Part shown: positions 36,030-45,092 of the stretch, piece by piece
Layout: each line of letters begins with the position of its first letter
Position numbering within the stretch: position 1 is the stretch's first letter
DNA from: Cryobacterium sp. M96
GTDB taxonomy: Bacteria > Actinomycetota > Actinomycetes > Actinomycetales > Microbacteriaceae
Direction: 5' to 3'
Assembly: GCF_002929845.1 (NCBI RefSeq)
Contig: NZ_PJJS01000054.1
Location: forward strand, 206,392 to 270,391
DNA length: 64,000 bases
Program-made: the position numbers and the translations under genes
Notes under the pieces: generated by a model
Told to the model about the DNA's origin: nothing
The model's input: only the letters and a program-made list of their open reading frames with translations
Databases searched by the model: none

Positions 36030-36518
36030 ATGCGCATCCACATCGCCACTGACCACGCCGGCCTCGACTTCAGCCACCAGCTGGTCACGCACCTCGCCCT
36101 TGCCGGTCACGAAGTCGTGGACCACGGGCCGGAGGTCTACGACGCCCTCGACGACTACCCCGGTTTCTGCATCCGGGCGGCCGAGGCCGTCGTCGCCGAC
36201 CTGTCCGTCGGCGTCGACGCGCTCGGCGTCGTCTTCGGCGGCTCGGGCAACGGCGAGCAGATGGCCGCTAACAAGGTGAAGGGCGTGCGCGCCGCGCTGG
36301 TCTGGAGCCTCAGTACCGCCAGGCTCGCCCGCGAGCACAACGACGCGAACGTCATCTCCATCGGTGCCAGGCAGCACAGCATCGAGGACGCCATCGACTT
36401 CATCGACGCCTTTATCTCGGAGCCGTTCCCCGGCGACGAACGCCACTGCCGCCGCATCCTGCAGCTGGCGGAGTACGAGGCGCACTGCACCATCAACGGC
36501 ACGCGTCTCGCCGACTAG
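36030..36518 (+). CDS. rpiB: Ribose-5-phosphate isomerase B
   Basis: 162-aa enzyme interconverting ribulose-5-phosphate and ribose-5-phosphate in the pentose phosphate pathway. IHIATDHAGLDFSHQLVTHL, VVDHGPEVYDALDDYPGFCIRAAEAV and VVFGGSGNGEQMAANKVKGVRAAL contain the phosphate and ring-binding residues. HNDANVISIGARQHSIEDA and FPGDERHCRRI carry the conserved His and Arg of actinobacterial RpiB. ATG 36030 has no clear Shine-Dalgarno but lies 8 bases after TATAAT (36017-36022), so an internal promoter and a leaderless transcript are possible. It overlaps nothing and ends 2 bases before nei. Confidence 0.93.
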   Translation: MRIHIATDHAGLDFSHQLVTHLALAGHEVVDHGPEVYDALDDYPGFCIRAAEAVVADLSVGVDALGVVFGGSGNGEQMAANKVKGVRAALVWSLSTARLAREHNDANVISIGARQHSIEDAIDFIDAFISEPFPGDERHCRRILQLAEYEAHCTINGTRLAD

Positions 36519-36520
36519 CC

Positions 36521-37504
36521 GTGCCTGAGGGTCATTCCGTCCACCGCATTGCGCGCCAGTTCGCCCGCAACTTCGTGGGTAAAAGCATCCGACTGTCGTC
36601 GCCGCAGGGCCGCTTCGTGGACGGCGCGGCGATGCTCGACGGCCACATCATGACGGATGCCCGTGCCGTCGGCAAGCAGATGTTCCTCGAATTCGACAAC
36701 GGGCTCTGGCTGCGCGTGCACCTGGGGCTCTACGGCGCCTGGGACTTTGCCGGGGACATCCAAGCGCACGGTACGGACGCCGCCATCAAGGGTCGCAGGC
36801 GCCGGACCGTCAGGCGCGACGCGGGTGACGTCATGCAGGGCCTGGCGGGGGAGGACTCGCTGCAGAGCATCGGCGCGCCCCGGCTGACCCGGCTGCGGAT
36901 GGCGGAAGACGAGAAGGTCAGCGTCGAGCCCGACGGCTTCCCGCCCGCACCCATCGGCCAGGTGCGGGTGCGTCTGCTGGCCGACGACGTCGTTGCGGAC
37001 CTGCGCGGGCCCACGGCTTGCGTGGTGCTCGACTCTCAGGAGGTGCACGTGGCGATGGACCGTCTCGGGCCGGACCCGATGCTCGACGACAGCCGCGCCG
37101 CCGAGGACCGCTTCGTCACGGTGGTGCGGAAGAAGCCCACCCCGATCGGGCGCCTTTTGATGGACCAGTTGGTGGTCAGCGGCATCGGCAACGTCTACCG
37201 GGCCGAGTTGCTCTTCCGTGCGCGCCTGAACCCGTATGCGCCGGGCAAGTCGCTCAGCGACGAGCAGTCCCGTGCGCTCTGGCGAGACTGGGCGCACCTG
37301 CTGAAGATCGGCGTGTCGACCGGGCAGATGATGACCATGGACGGCCTCGGCGACGCGGCTTATGGGCGAGCCCTGAGGCGACGGGCCGACCGGCACTGGG
37401 TGTACAAGCGCGAGGGGCTGCCCTGCCGGGTCTGCGGCACCCACATCACCGTTGAGGAGATGGCCGCACGCAAGCTCTACTGGTGCCCGAAATGCCAGGC
37501 CTGA
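36521..37504 (+). CDS. Formamidopyrimidine/endonuclease VIII-type DNA glycosylase
   Basis: 327-aa base-excision repair enzyme that removes oxidised bases and nicks the strand. N-terminal MPEGHSVHRIARQF supplies the catalytic Pro2 and Glu3, and IGRLLMDQLVVSGIGNVYRAELLFRARLNP is the H2TH helix. The C-terminal zinc finger is C-RVC...CPKC (LPCRVCGTHITVEEM... LYWCPKCQA). MPEGHS rather than MPELPE places it in the Nei branch, corresponding to Rv2464c. GTG start 2 bases after rpiB makes co-translation likely. Confidence 0.92.
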   Translation: MPEGHSVHRIARQFARNFVGKSIRLSSPQGRFVDGAAMLDGHIMTDARAVGKQMFLEFDNGLWLRVHLGLYGAWDFAGDIQAHGTDAAIKGRRRRTVRRDAGDVMQGLAGEDSLQSIGAPRLTRLRMAEDEKVSVEPDGFPPAPIGQVRVRLLADDVVADLRGPTACVVLDSQEVHVAMDRLGPDPMLDDSRAAEDRFVTVVRKKPTPIGRLLMDQLVVSGIGNVYRAELLFRARLNPYAPGKSLSDEQSRALWRDWAHLLKIGVSTGQMMTMDGLGDAAYGRALRRRADRHWVYKREGLPCRVCGTHITVEEMAARKLYWCPKCQA

Positions 37505-37561
37505 CCTGCTCGCCCTGATCTGCTTCACCTGATCTGAACCCACGACCAGAACGGGACACCG

Positions 37562-38200
37562 ATGAGACACAACCCCATTTTTGAGCAGGGCGACCCGGCC
37601 GAGATCCGCCGTCTCATCCGGGAGAACCCATGGGCCACGCTGATCAGCCACACCGAGTCCGGTCTGGTGGCCTCGCACTACCCGGTACTGCTCGACGAGG
37701 AGGCCGACGAGACCGACGGAATCGTGCTGGTCAGCCACGTCGGACGCCCCGACGAGGCTCTGCACGAACTCGGCCGGCACGAGCTGCTGGTGATCATCCA
37801 GGGACCCCACGGCTACATCTCGCCCGGCTGGTACGACGCGGCGCCCGCCGTTCCCACCTGGAACTTCGTCGCCGCGCACCTGAACGGCACACCCGAACTA
37901 CTCAGCGACGAGGAGAACCTGCGGGTGCTGGACCGCCTGGTCGACCACTTCGAGGAGCGGATGCCTGAACCGCGTCGCCTGTCCGGCACCGAGGCCAACG
38001 CCGCCTACGCCGCCCGTATTGCGGCCGGTACGGTCGGCTTCCGGCTCAGGGTGAACCGCCTCACCGCCAAGTGCAAGCTCAGCCAGAACAAGCCGGCCGA
38101 GACCGTGGCGCGCATTCTGGGTGAACTCGAGGGAGACGGTCCCTATGCGAGCCCGGGCCTGGCAGCCGAAATGCGCCGGGTGCACGGGGTCGACCGGTGA
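37562..38200 (+). CDS. FMN-binding negative transcriptional regulator-like protein (PaiB family)
   Basis: 212-aa split-barrel flavin-reductase fold protein. MRHNPIFEQGDPAEIRRLIRENPWATLIS, SHYPVLLDEE, VSHVGRPDEAL, IIQGPHGYISPGWY, VPTWNFVAAHLNGTPELL and FRLRVNRLTAKCKLSQNKP are the classic PaiB blocks. In Bacillus PaiB is involved in repression of sporulation and degradative-enzyme genes; in actinobacteria the role is unclear and no DNA-binding motif is visible. The end overlaps the next gene by GTGA. Confidence 0.88.
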   Translation: MRHNPIFEQGDPAEIRRLIRENPWATLISHTESGLVASHYPVLLDEEADETDGIVLVSHVGRPDEALHELGRHELLVIIQGPHGYISPGWYDAAPAVPTWNFVAAHLNGTPELLSDEENLRVLDRLVDHFEERMPEPRRLSGTEANAAYAARIAAGTVGFRLRVNRLTAKCKLSQNKPAETVARILGELEGDGPYASPGLAAEMRRVHGVDR

Positions 38201-39702
38201 GCGTGTCCACGCCCGCTCCGGCAACAGCGTCGGCCCCTCCGCTCGTCTTGCGGAACGGCCGGCTGCCGGGAAGCGACGAGATCGTCGACACGCTGATCGT
38301 CGACGGCCGGGTGCGCCGGCTCGGGTATCTGAGTCAGTCGGCTGCGGGCATCCGTTCGGTCGATCTGGAAGAACGCTGGCTGCTTCCGGGCCTCTGGGAC
38401 AACCACGTGCACTTCAGCCAGTGGGCGCAGACGAATCAGCGGCTGGATCTGTCCGGCACCGACAGTGCCGCCGCCGCGGCCGACCTGGTGGCCGAACGGG
38501 TGCCCGGCGTTTCGAGGGGGGAGACCCTGGTCGGGTTCGGGTTTCGCGACGCTCTGTGGCCGGATGCCCCGAGCCGGCCCCTGCTGGACGCCGCCGCCGG
38601 CACCGTTCCGACCGTGTTGATCAGCGGTGACCTACACTCATGCTGGCTGAACTCGGCCGCGCTCGCCCGCCACGGCCATACGGAGCACCCGACCGGGCTG
38701 CTCCGTGAGGAGGACTGCTTCGCCGTGGTGCGCACGCTCGCCGAGGTGCCCGATGTCGTGATGGACGGCTGGGCCGACAGCGCGGCCCGGGCCGCGGCGG
38801 CTCGCGGGGTCGTGGGCATCGTCGACATGGAGATGGACTGGAACCTCGCCACCTGGCTGCGGCGCATCCAGGGCGGCACCGACTCGCTGCGGGTGGAGTT
38901 CGGTATCTACACCCAGCATTTGGAGCGCGCCATCGCACTCGGTCTGCGGAGTGGGGCCGGCATCGACGGCACCGGCGGGCTGCTCACGGTGGGATCCTGC
39001 AAGGTGATCACCGACGGCTCGCTGAACACCCGCACCGCGTACTGCGTCGACGAGTACCCCGGCCTGGAGGGCCAGCCCGGGTCACGCGGGATGCTCACCG
39101 TGCCGCCGGAGGAGCTGCTCGCGCACCTGGGCCGGGCCGTGGCCGCGGGCATCCGCCCCGCCGTGCACGCCATCGGCGACCGGGCCAACGCGCTGGCCCT
39201 CGACGCCTTCGAGCAGCTCGGCTGCGCCGGCAGCATCGAGCACGCGCAGCTGCTCACGAGGGAGGACGTCGCCCGTTTCGCCCGGCTCGGCGTGGTAGCG
39301 AGCGTGCAGCCCGAGCACGCCCTCGACGACCGGGACGTCGCCGACCGCTACTGGGTGGGACGCACCGACCGGGCCTTCGTGCTGAAGAGCCTGCTGAACG
39401 CCGGGGTCACGCTCGCGCTCGGGTCCGACGCCCCGGTCGCTCCGCTGGACCCGTGGGTGAGCATCGCCGCCGCCGTCGGGCGCACTCGCGGCAGCCGCGA
39501 ACCCTGGCACGCCGAGCAAGCCATCTCCCGGCAGGCCGCGCTCGCCGCGTCCGCGCGCGGCCGGCACCGCGTTCTGGCGGGAGACGTCGCCGACCTCGCG
39601 GTGTGCGAGATCGACCCGTTCGTCGCCTCAGTGCCCGACCTGCGACGGATGCCCGTGGCCGCCACCCTGCTCGCCGGCCGCTTCACCCACACCACCCTCT
39701 GA
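38197..39702 (+). CDS. YtcJ-like amidohydrolase
   Basis: 501-aa metal-dependent hydrolase. The metal motif HxH is in LPGLWDNHVHFSQ; KVITDGSLNTRTAYCVDEYPGL includes the carboxylated-Lys-type position of the family, and AVHAIGDRANALALDAFEQL and VQPEHALDDRDVADRYW contain further His and Asp ligands. LALGSDAPVAPLDPWVSI is the final conserved Asp block. These enzymes cleave imide or amide bonds; the substrate is unknown. Coupled to PaiB by a 4-base GTGA overlap. Confidence 0.85.
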   Translation: MSVSTPAPATASAPPLVLRNGRLPGSDEIVDTLIVDGRVRRLGYLSQSAAGIRSVDLEERWLLPGLWDNHVHFSQWAQTNQRLDLSGTDSAAAAADLVAERVPGVSRGETLVGFGFRDALWPDAPSRPLLDAAAGTVPTVLISGDLHSCWLNSAALARHGHTEHPTGLLREEDCFAVVRTLAEVPDVVMDGWADSAARAAAARGVVGIVDMEMDWNLATWLRRIQGGTDSLRVEFGIYTQHLERAIALGLRSGAGIDGTGGLLTVGSCKVITDGSLNTRTAYCVDEYPGLEGQPGSRGMLTVPPEELLAHLGRAVAAGIRPAVHAIGDRANALALDAFEQLGCAGSIEHAQLLTREDVARFARLGVVASVQPEHALDDRDVADRYWVGRTDRAFVLKSLLNAGVTLALGSDAPVAPLDPWVSIAAAVGRTRGSREPWHAEQAISRQAALAASARGRHRVLAGDVADLAVCEIDPFVASVPDLRRMPVAATLLAGRFTHTTL

Positions 39703-39801
39703 CCTGGGGGGTTACCCCCGGCGAGATCCGGTTGGCAGCGGGATGTCGTCTACTCGACCCGGCGATCAGGCTGAGTACCGACAGACTTACTGGAGGACAC
39801 C

Positions 39802-41211
39802 ATGACCGCACCGACCGAAACCCCCGCACGCGCCGGCTATCGCGCGCTCTGGCGGCGCGTGCCGCAGGAGCTGCTCTTTCTACTGCTGACCCTGCCGGTG
39901 GTCGTGATCGCCCTCACCGTTCTGAGCACCGTATTCTTCACCGGCATCGGCCTGCTCGCCGCCGTCGTTGGGATCGTCGTCGTCGTGGCGTCCCTCTACC
40001 TCGCCCGCGGCATCGGTCTGGTCGAACTCGCCCGCCTGCGCTGGGCCGGCCAGCCTGCCATCACCCCGCCGCGGTGGGCGACGCCGGGGGAGCCGGCCAC
40101 CACCCTCCGCGCCCTGCTCGGCCCGCTCGTCAACGGGCACTACTGGCTCTACCTGCTGCACGGCATGGTCGTGAACTTCGTGGTCGGGCTTGTCAGCTGG
40201 ATCGTCACCGTAGTCTGGCTGTCGGTGGGCCTCGGCGGCGTCAGCTACTGGATCTGGGGCCGCTTCCTCCCCGAGGACCGGAACGACGACCTGCACGCGA
40301 TCATCCTGAACTGGATTCTGCCGGGCACCACGCTCCCGATCGACCCGCTCCTGGCCGAAAGCCTCCTCCAGCTCGTCCTGGGCATCCTCTTTCTGCTGAC
40401 CCTGCCGTACATCACCCACGCGTTCACCCGGCTGCACCAGTTCGCGGCCCGCGGCATGCTGGGCGCCTGGCGGTCCGAGGCCCTGCAGCGTGAGGTCGCC
40501 GACCTCAGCGCGTCGCGCGGGGCGGCCGTCGCCGCGGAAGACCAGTCCCTGCGACGCCTGGAACGGGACATCCACGATGGTCCGCAGCAGCGCCTGGTGC
40601 GCCTGCAGATGGACCTCGCCAGCGCCGAGCGCAAGCTCGATACCGACCCGGATGCCGCGCGCACCCTGATCGTGGAGGCCCGGGAGCAGGCTCACGACAC
40701 CCTCGAGGAGCTGCGGGCGCTGTCCCGCGGTCTGGTGCCGCCCCTCCTGCAGGACCGCGGTCTCCTCGCCGGCCTCGAGTCCCTGGCCGCCCGTAGCACC
40801 ATCCCTGTGCGGCTCGAGCTGCAGGTCGACCCGGCGCTGCGGCTGCCCAGCGAAATCGAGCGGAGCGCGTATTTCGTCGGCGCGGAGTTGCTCACCAACG
40901 CCGCCAAGCACTCGCGGGCCACGGACATCCGTCTGCACCTGGCCCTGCGCGCCGTCCCCGACGATGGGAGCACCGGCAGCCCTGCCAGCACGGGGGCCGC
41001 CGGCGTCATCTGGCTCGACATCTGGGTGATCGACGACGGCATCGGCGGGGCCCGGCTGACCGATGCCCACGGCCTGCAAGGACTCGACGAACGCCTGCAC
41101 GGCCTTCGCGGGGTGTTGTCGGTGCGGAGCCCCGAGGGTGGCCCGACCGCGATCGGGGCACACATCCCACTGCCCGCGGCCCGGCCGGCGCGAGCGGTCG
41201 CCGTATCCTGA
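39802..41211 (+). CDS. Sensor histidine kinase with N-terminal membrane sensor domain
   Basis: 469-aa two-component kinase. The first ~210 residues hold four to five hydrophobic helices of the actinobacterial sensor type (LFLLLTLPVVVIALTVLSTVFFTGIG, YWLYLLHGMVVNFVVGLVSWIVTVVW, LVLGILFLLTLPYITHA). The HisKA_3 motif RRLERDIHDGPQQRLVRLQMDLASAERKL has the phospho-acceptor H258. The ATPase region includes the N-box LTNAAKHSRATDIRLHL and the G-box DDGIGGARLTDAHGLQGL. It probably senses a membrane-borne signal and phosphorylates the regulator encoded 5 bases downstream. Confidence 0.92.
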   Translation: MTAPTETPARAGYRALWRRVPQELLFLLLTLPVVVIALTVLSTVFFTGIGLLAAVVGIVVVVASLYLARGIGLVELARLRWAGQPAITPPRWATPGEPATTLRALLGPLVNGHYWLYLLHGMVVNFVVGLVSWIVTVVWLSVGLGGVSYWIWGRFLPEDRNDDLHAIILNWILPGTTLPIDPLLAESLLQLVLGILFLLTLPYITHAFTRLHQFAARGMLGAWRSEALQREVADLSASRGAAVAAEDQSLRRLERDIHDGPQQRLVRLQMDLASAERKLDTDPDAARTLIVEAREQAHDTLEELRALSRGLVPPLLQDRGLLAGLESLAARSTIPVRLELQVDPALRLPSEIERSAYFVGAELLTNAAKHSRATDIRLHLALRAVPDDGSTGSPASTGAAGVIWLDIWVIDDGIGGARLTDAHGLQGLDERLHGLRGVLSVRSPEGGPTAIGAHIPLPAARPARAVAVS

Positions 41212-41215
41212 ACGG

Positions 41216-41902
41216 ATGACCGACCTCGCTTCAGCCATTCTCGCCGCTCCCTCCGCCCCACCCCTGCGGCTCGTGCTGGCCGAGGACTCGGTGCTGCTCA
41301 GAGAAGGTCTGATCCGCCTGTTCGACGAGGCCGGGTTTGTGACCGTCGCGTCCTACGGCGACGCGGATTCCCTCCTGGCCGAGGTAGACGCGCTGCGGCC
41401 CGACATCGCCGTGCTGGATGTGCGGATGCCGCCCACCTTCCGGGACGAGGGCGTGCGCGCCGCGCTGGAACTGCGCCGCAGGTTGCCGTCGGTGGGCATC
41501 CTGCTGCTCAGCCAGTATGTGGAGGGCACCTACGCGCATGAACTTCTCGCCGCCGGCAACGGGGGACTGGGCTACCTGCTCAAGGACCGGGTGGCGTCGC
41601 TCGACGAGCTGCGGGACGCCGTGACCCGGATCAGCGCGGGCGGCACCGTGCTCGACCCGCAGGTCGTGCGCGAGTTGCTGGCCCGCCGCACCGACCCGGT
41701 CGCGGCCCTCACCCCGCGTGAGCGTGACGTGCTCGGGCTGATGGCGGAGGGGCGCACCAACGCCGGCATCGCCGCGAAGCTCGTGATCGGCGTCGGCGCG
41801 GTCGAGAAGAACGTCACCTCGATCTTCCAGAAGCTCGGCCTCGACGACTCGGGCTCCGACCACCGCCGGGTGCTGGCCGTGCTCACCTACCTGCGGCACT
41901 GA
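41216..41902 (+). CDS. LuxR/NarL-family response regulator
   Basis: 228-aa regulator paired with the upstream kinase. The receiver domain has LAEDSVLLREGLIRLFDEAG (acidic pocket), the phospho-acceptor D68 in AVLDVRMPP and the conserved Lys in GYLLKDRV. The C-terminal LuxR helix-turn-helix is LTPRERDVLGLMAEGRTNAGIAAKLVIGVGAVEKNVTSIFQKLGL. ATG 41216 follows the kinase stop by 4 bases. The regulated genes are not obvious; PaiB and amidohydrolase stand upstream and ldh downstream. Confidence 0.93.
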   Translation: MTDLASAILAAPSAPPLRLVLAEDSVLLREGLIRLFDEAGFVTVASYGDADSLLAEVDALRPDIAVLDVRMPPTFRDEGVRAALELRRRLPSVGILLLSQYVEGTYAHELLAAGNGGLGYLLKDRVASLDELRDAVTRISAGGTVLDPQVVRELLARRTDPVAALTPRERDVLGLMAEGRTNAGIAAKLVIGVGAVEKNVTSIFQKLGLDDSGSDHRRVLAVLTYLRH

Positions 41903-41961
41903 CTCAGCCACGGATATCCGGATACTCGGATCCGGCCCGGTCAGGGGTGCAGAATGAGCTT

Positions 41962-42933
41962 ATGAGCGAGATCGCGAATTCCAAGCTGGCCATCATCGGA
42001 GCCGGGGCCGTCGGGTCGTCCCTGGCCTACGCCGCACTGATCCGGCAGTCCGCGCGGGAAGTCGTGCTCTACGACATCAACGGGCCCAAGGTGGAGGCCG
42101 AGGTTCTCGACCTGGCCCACGGCACCCAGTTCACGGGTGCTTCCTGCGTGGCCGGCGGCAGCGACCTCGACGCCATCGCGGGGGCGAACATGGTCGTGAT
42201 CACGGCCGGGGCCAGACAGCACCCCGGTCAGTCCCGGCTCGAGATGGCCGGCGTCAATGTCGGGATCCTGCGGGAGCTGATGCCCCAGCTGGTCGAGCGA
42301 GCCCCGGACGCCGTCTATATGCTCGTCACCAACCCCTGCGACGTGCTTGCCTATGCTGCCCGCCAGTTCAGCGGGCTGCCGGCCACGCGCGTCTTCGGGT
42401 CGGGCACGGTGCTCGACTCCTCCCGGCTGCGCTGGATGCTCGCGCACCGGGTCGGCGTCGCGATCGCCAATGTGCACGCCGTGATCGTCGGAGAGCACGG
42501 CGACTCGGAGTTCCCGCTCTGGTCCCAGGCCCGGATTGGCCCGATCTCCCTGGCCGAGTGGGTGCAGGACGACATCTCGCCTAAGGGTCTGGTGCCGTTC
42601 TCGGAGGCGGAATTCGACGCGATCACCGAGAGCGTGAAGACCGCGGCGTATACGGTCATCGCCGGCAAGGGCGCCACGAACTACGCGATCGGGCTTTCGG
42701 GCGCCCGGATCGTCGAGGCCGTGCTGCGCGACGAGGGCGCCGTGCTTCCGGTCAGCTCGGTGCTCACCGACTACCGGGGCGTCAGCGACGTGGCGCTGTC
42801 GGTGCCGAGCGTGATCAACGCCGAGGGCGTCTCGCGCGTGATCGAGGTTCCCTTCAGCGAGAAGGAGCAGGAGCTGTTCGAGCACTCGGCGGCGACGTTG
42901 CGCACGACGCTGAACGGGCTCGGACTCGACTGA
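41962..42933 (+). CDS. ldh: L-lactate dehydrogenase
   Basis: 323-aa NAD+-dependent enzyme of the LDH/MDH family. The Rossmann start KLAIIGAGAVGSSLAYAALIRQSAREVVLYDIN binds NAD. The mobile loop AGARQHPGQSRLEM carries Gln in the substrate-specificity position (lactate type). TNPCDVLAYAARQFSGLP and GEHGDSEFPLWSQA supply the catalytic Arg/Asp/His. Start ATG 41962 is preferred over GTG 41947 for conservation of the N-terminus. Confidence 0.93.
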   Translation: MSEIANSKLAIIGAGAVGSSLAYAALIRQSAREVVLYDINGPKVEAEVLDLAHGTQFTGASCVAGGSDLDAIAGANMVVITAGARQHPGQSRLEMAGVNVGILRELMPQLVERAPDAVYMLVTNPCDVLAYAARQFSGLPATRVFGSGTVLDSSRLRWMLAHRVGVAIANVHAVIVGEHGDSEFPLWSQARIGPISLAEWVQDDISPKGLVPFSEAEFDAITESVKTAAYTVIAGKGATNYAIGLSGARIVEAVLRDEGAVLPVSSVLTDYRGVSDVALSVPSVINAEGVSRVIEVPFSEKEQELFEHSAATLRTTLNGLGLD

Positions 42934-42965
42934 GCCGTGTGAGACGATCCGTCCAGGATGTTGTG

Positions 42966-43039
42966 TGGAGGGGATGACGGGAATCGAACCCGCGCCATCA
43001 GTTTGGAAAACTGAGGCTCTACCATTGAGCTACATCCCC
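42966..43039 (-). tRNA. tRNA-Gly (TCC anticodon)
   Basis: On the minus strand: acceptor GGGGATG pairs with CATCCCC, D-arm GCTCAATGGTAGAGC, anticodon loop TTTCCAA (anticodon TCC) on stem TCAGT/ACTGA, T-arm GCGGG-TTCGATT-CCCGT, and CCA encoded. Confidence 0.94.
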
Positions 43040-43208
43040 CGGGCGCAGTCCCCCGCGCACTCACTAAGCGTAGTACACGTCGACGGTCGCCAGCTGCACG
43101 CCTCGACCCGCGGCATCCGGACCGTGCAGTAGACTTAGTGAGGTCATTCCGCGAATTGCGCGAACTCTGCGCGCCAAGCGGATGCCATCACCGGGTTGAG
43201 AAATTGTC

Positions 43209-43285
43209 CGGGGCGTAGCTCAGCTTGGTAGAGCGCTCGGTTTGGGGCCGAGAGGTCGCAGGTTCGAATCCTGTCGCCCCGACCA
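43209..43285 (+). tRNA. tRNA-Pro (TGG anticodon)
   Basis: Acceptor CGGGGCG pairs with CGCCCCG, D-arm GCTCAGCTTGGTAGAGC, anticodon stem CTCGG/CCGAG with loop TTTGGGG (anticodon TGG), T-arm GCAGG-TTCGAAT-CCTGT, discriminator A and encoded CCA. It lies 41 bases upstream of tig. Confidence 0.95.
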
Positions 43286-43326
43286 ACACCCCCTAAATAC
43301 ATCGGTCGAACACAGGAGATTGCCAC

Positions 43327-44781
43327 GTGAAGTCCACGGTAGAACAACTGAGCCCCACTCGCGCGAAGGTCACCATCTCGGTGGCTCCCGAGGAGCTGAA
43401 GCCCAGCATCACCCACGCCTACGGCCACATCGCCGAGGACATCAACATCCCCGGCTTCCGCAAGGGCAAGGTCCCGCCGGCCATCATCGACCAGCGTGTC
43501 GGCAAGTCCGCCGTGCTCGAGCATGCGGTCAACGAGAGCCTCGACGGTTTCTACCGCTCGGCCGTGACCGAGCACAAGCTGCGCCCCCTGGGCCGCCCCG
43601 AGGCAGACATCGTCGCCTGGCCCAGCGACAAGGACTTCTCCGGAGACCTGGAACTGGCCATCGAGGTCGACGTGCGCCCCGAGATCGACCTGCCGAACTA
43701 CTCCGGGCTGAAGCTCACCGTCGACGCCGTCGAGGTGTCCGATGCAGAGGTCACCGAGGAACTCGACAACCTGCGCAGCCGCTTCGGCACTCTCGTCACC
43801 GTCGATCGTCCCGCCACCACGGGCGACTTCGTGCAGATCGACCTGATCGCCGCCATCAACAGCGTCGAGGTCGACAACGCCACCGGCATCTCCTACGAGG
43901 TCGGATCCGGCGACCTCATCGACGGCATCGACGAGGCGCTCGACTCTCTCAGCGCCGGTGAGACCACCACCTTCAATTCCAACCTCATGGGTGGGGACCA
44001 CGAGGGCGAGACCGCCGAGATCACCGTCACCGTCGGCGCCGTCAAGGAGCGCGAGCTTCCCACCGCCGACGACGACTTCGCGCAGATCGCCAGCGAGTTC
44101 GACACCATCGCCGAACTGACCGAGAGCCTCAAGGGCCAGGTCGAGCGCTCCAAGGTCTTCGGCCAAGGCACCCAGGCCCGCGAGAAGCTCGTCGAGCAGC
44201 TGCTCGAGTCGGTCGAGGTTCCGATTCCGACCGCGATCATCGAGGACGAGGTGCGTCGCCACCTCGAGGGCGAGAACCGCCTCGAAGACGCCGAGCACCG
44301 CGCCGAGGTCACCGAGGCCAGCGAGAAGACCTTCCGTCAGCAGATCCTGCTCGACACCATCGCCGAGGCCGAGAAGGTCCAGGTCAGCCAGGACGAGCTC
44401 ACTCAGTACCTGATCCAGGGCGCAGCCCAGTACGGCATGGACCCGAGCGAATTCGTCCAGGCGCTGAGCGGCAACGGTCAGATCCCGTCGATGGTGGCCG
44501 AGGTTGCCCGCAACAAGGCCCTCGCCATCGCGCTGGGCAAGGCCGAGGTCGTCGACTCCAACGGTAACGCCGTCGACCTGTCCGAGTTCGTCGCGGTCGC
44601 CGACGAGGCGTCCGGCGAGGACGAGGAAGAGGAGATCGAGGAGGACGACTCCGACGCCGCCGAGGTCGAGGCCGAGGTCGACGCCGAGGTCGAGGCCATC
44701 AAGGCCGCCAAGGCCACGGCAGCGAAGGCAGCCAAGGCCAAGGCCACCGCGGCGAAGAAGAAGGCCGCCGCCAAGAAGTAG
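43327..44781 (+). CDS. tig: Trigger factor, ribosome-associated chaperone and peptidyl-prolyl isomerase
   Basis: 484-aa cytosolic chaperone that meets nascent chains at the ribosome exit. The ribosome-binding signature is [17 protein letters not shown] near residue 45, the FKBP-like domain follows ([14 protein letters not shown]), and the substrate-binding arms include [22 protein letters not shown]. The last ~60 residues are an acidic stretch ([16 protein letters not shown]) then a Lys/Ala tail ([20 protein letters not shown]), typical of actinobacterial Tig. It starts with GTG. Strong hairpin after the stop. Confidence 0.96.
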   Translation: MKSTVEQLSPTRAKVTISVAPEELKPSITHAYGHIAEDINIPGFRKGKVPPAIIDQRVGKSAVLEHAVNESLDGFYRSAVTEHKLRPLGRPEADIVAWPSDKDFSGDLELAIEVDVRPEIDLPNYSGLKLTVDAVEVSDAEVTEELDNLRSRFGTLVTVDRPATTGDFVQIDLIAAINSVEVDNATGISYEVGSGDLIDGIDEALDSLSAGETTTFNSNLMGGDHEGETAEITVTVGAVKERELPTADDDFAQIASEFDTIAELTESLKGQVERSKVFGQGTQAREKLVEQLLESVEVPIPTAIIEDEVRRHLEGENRLEDAEHRAEVTEASEKTFRQQILLDTIAEAEKVQVSQDELTQYLIQGAAQYGMDPSEFVQALSGNGQIPSMVAEVARNKALAIALGKAEVVDSNGNAVDLSEFVAVADEASGEDEEEEIEEDDSDAAEVEAEVDAEVEAIKAAKATAAKAAKAKATAAKKKAAAKK

Positions 44782-44807
44782 CACGACGACCGCTCACGCG
44801 GGCGTTC

Positions 44808-44834
44808 GGGTCGGATGTCACAGACATCCGACCC
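44808..44834 (+). terminator. Intrinsic-type terminator after tig
   Basis: Perfect 12-bp stem GGGTCGGATGTC / GACATCCGACCC with a 3-base ACA loop, 27 bases past the tig stop. The following GTTCCGCGTTT is only weakly T-rich. Confidence 0.7.
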
Positions 44835-44895
44835 GTTCCGCGTTTCTGCCCTGCCGCCCCCGCTCTCGTCCCTTGCCCTCAGCTCTCCCGCCCTG

Positions 44896-44983
44896 GACCA
44901 ATTCGACGGAGATTTTCGGGTTAAGGGCCGTTATGCACGGTTTTCGGGGCCAGGAGAGCAGAATCTCCGTCGAATTGGTTCGG
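44896..44983. repeat. Intergenic inverted-repeat element, copy 6
   Basis: Left arm ACCAATTCGACGGAGATTTT (44897-44916); right arm AGAATCTCCGTCGAATTGGT with TTCG after it, ending at 44983. Both ends are CCAATTC type. It lies between the tig terminator and the clpP1 promoter region, 110 bases before the clpP1 start. Confidence 0.9.
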
Positions 44984-45012
44984 AGCGACTGATGCGTGGG
45001 CGGCGCGTTATC

Positions 45013-45026
45013 TGCCGAGGGCGAAC
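45013..45026. promoter_or_regulatory. Candidate ClgR-binding site upstream of clpP1
   Basis: TGCCGAGGGCGAAC matches, apart from the first base, the CGCYNANRGCGWWS core I recall for the ClgR activator of clp genes in Corynebacterium. It is 67 bases before the clpP1 ATG; TATAGA at 45052-45057 is a possible -10 box further down. Confidence 0.45.
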
Positions 45027-45092
45027 ACAGCCGTTCCGGAGCGTTGGCTCCTATAGATTCAATCTGAAGCGACAAGTGAAACGGAGCGCGAC

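Noticed and set aside
42951-43065. Small minus-strand frame at the ldh 3' end
   Set aside because: It is tRNA-Gly sequence read as protein.
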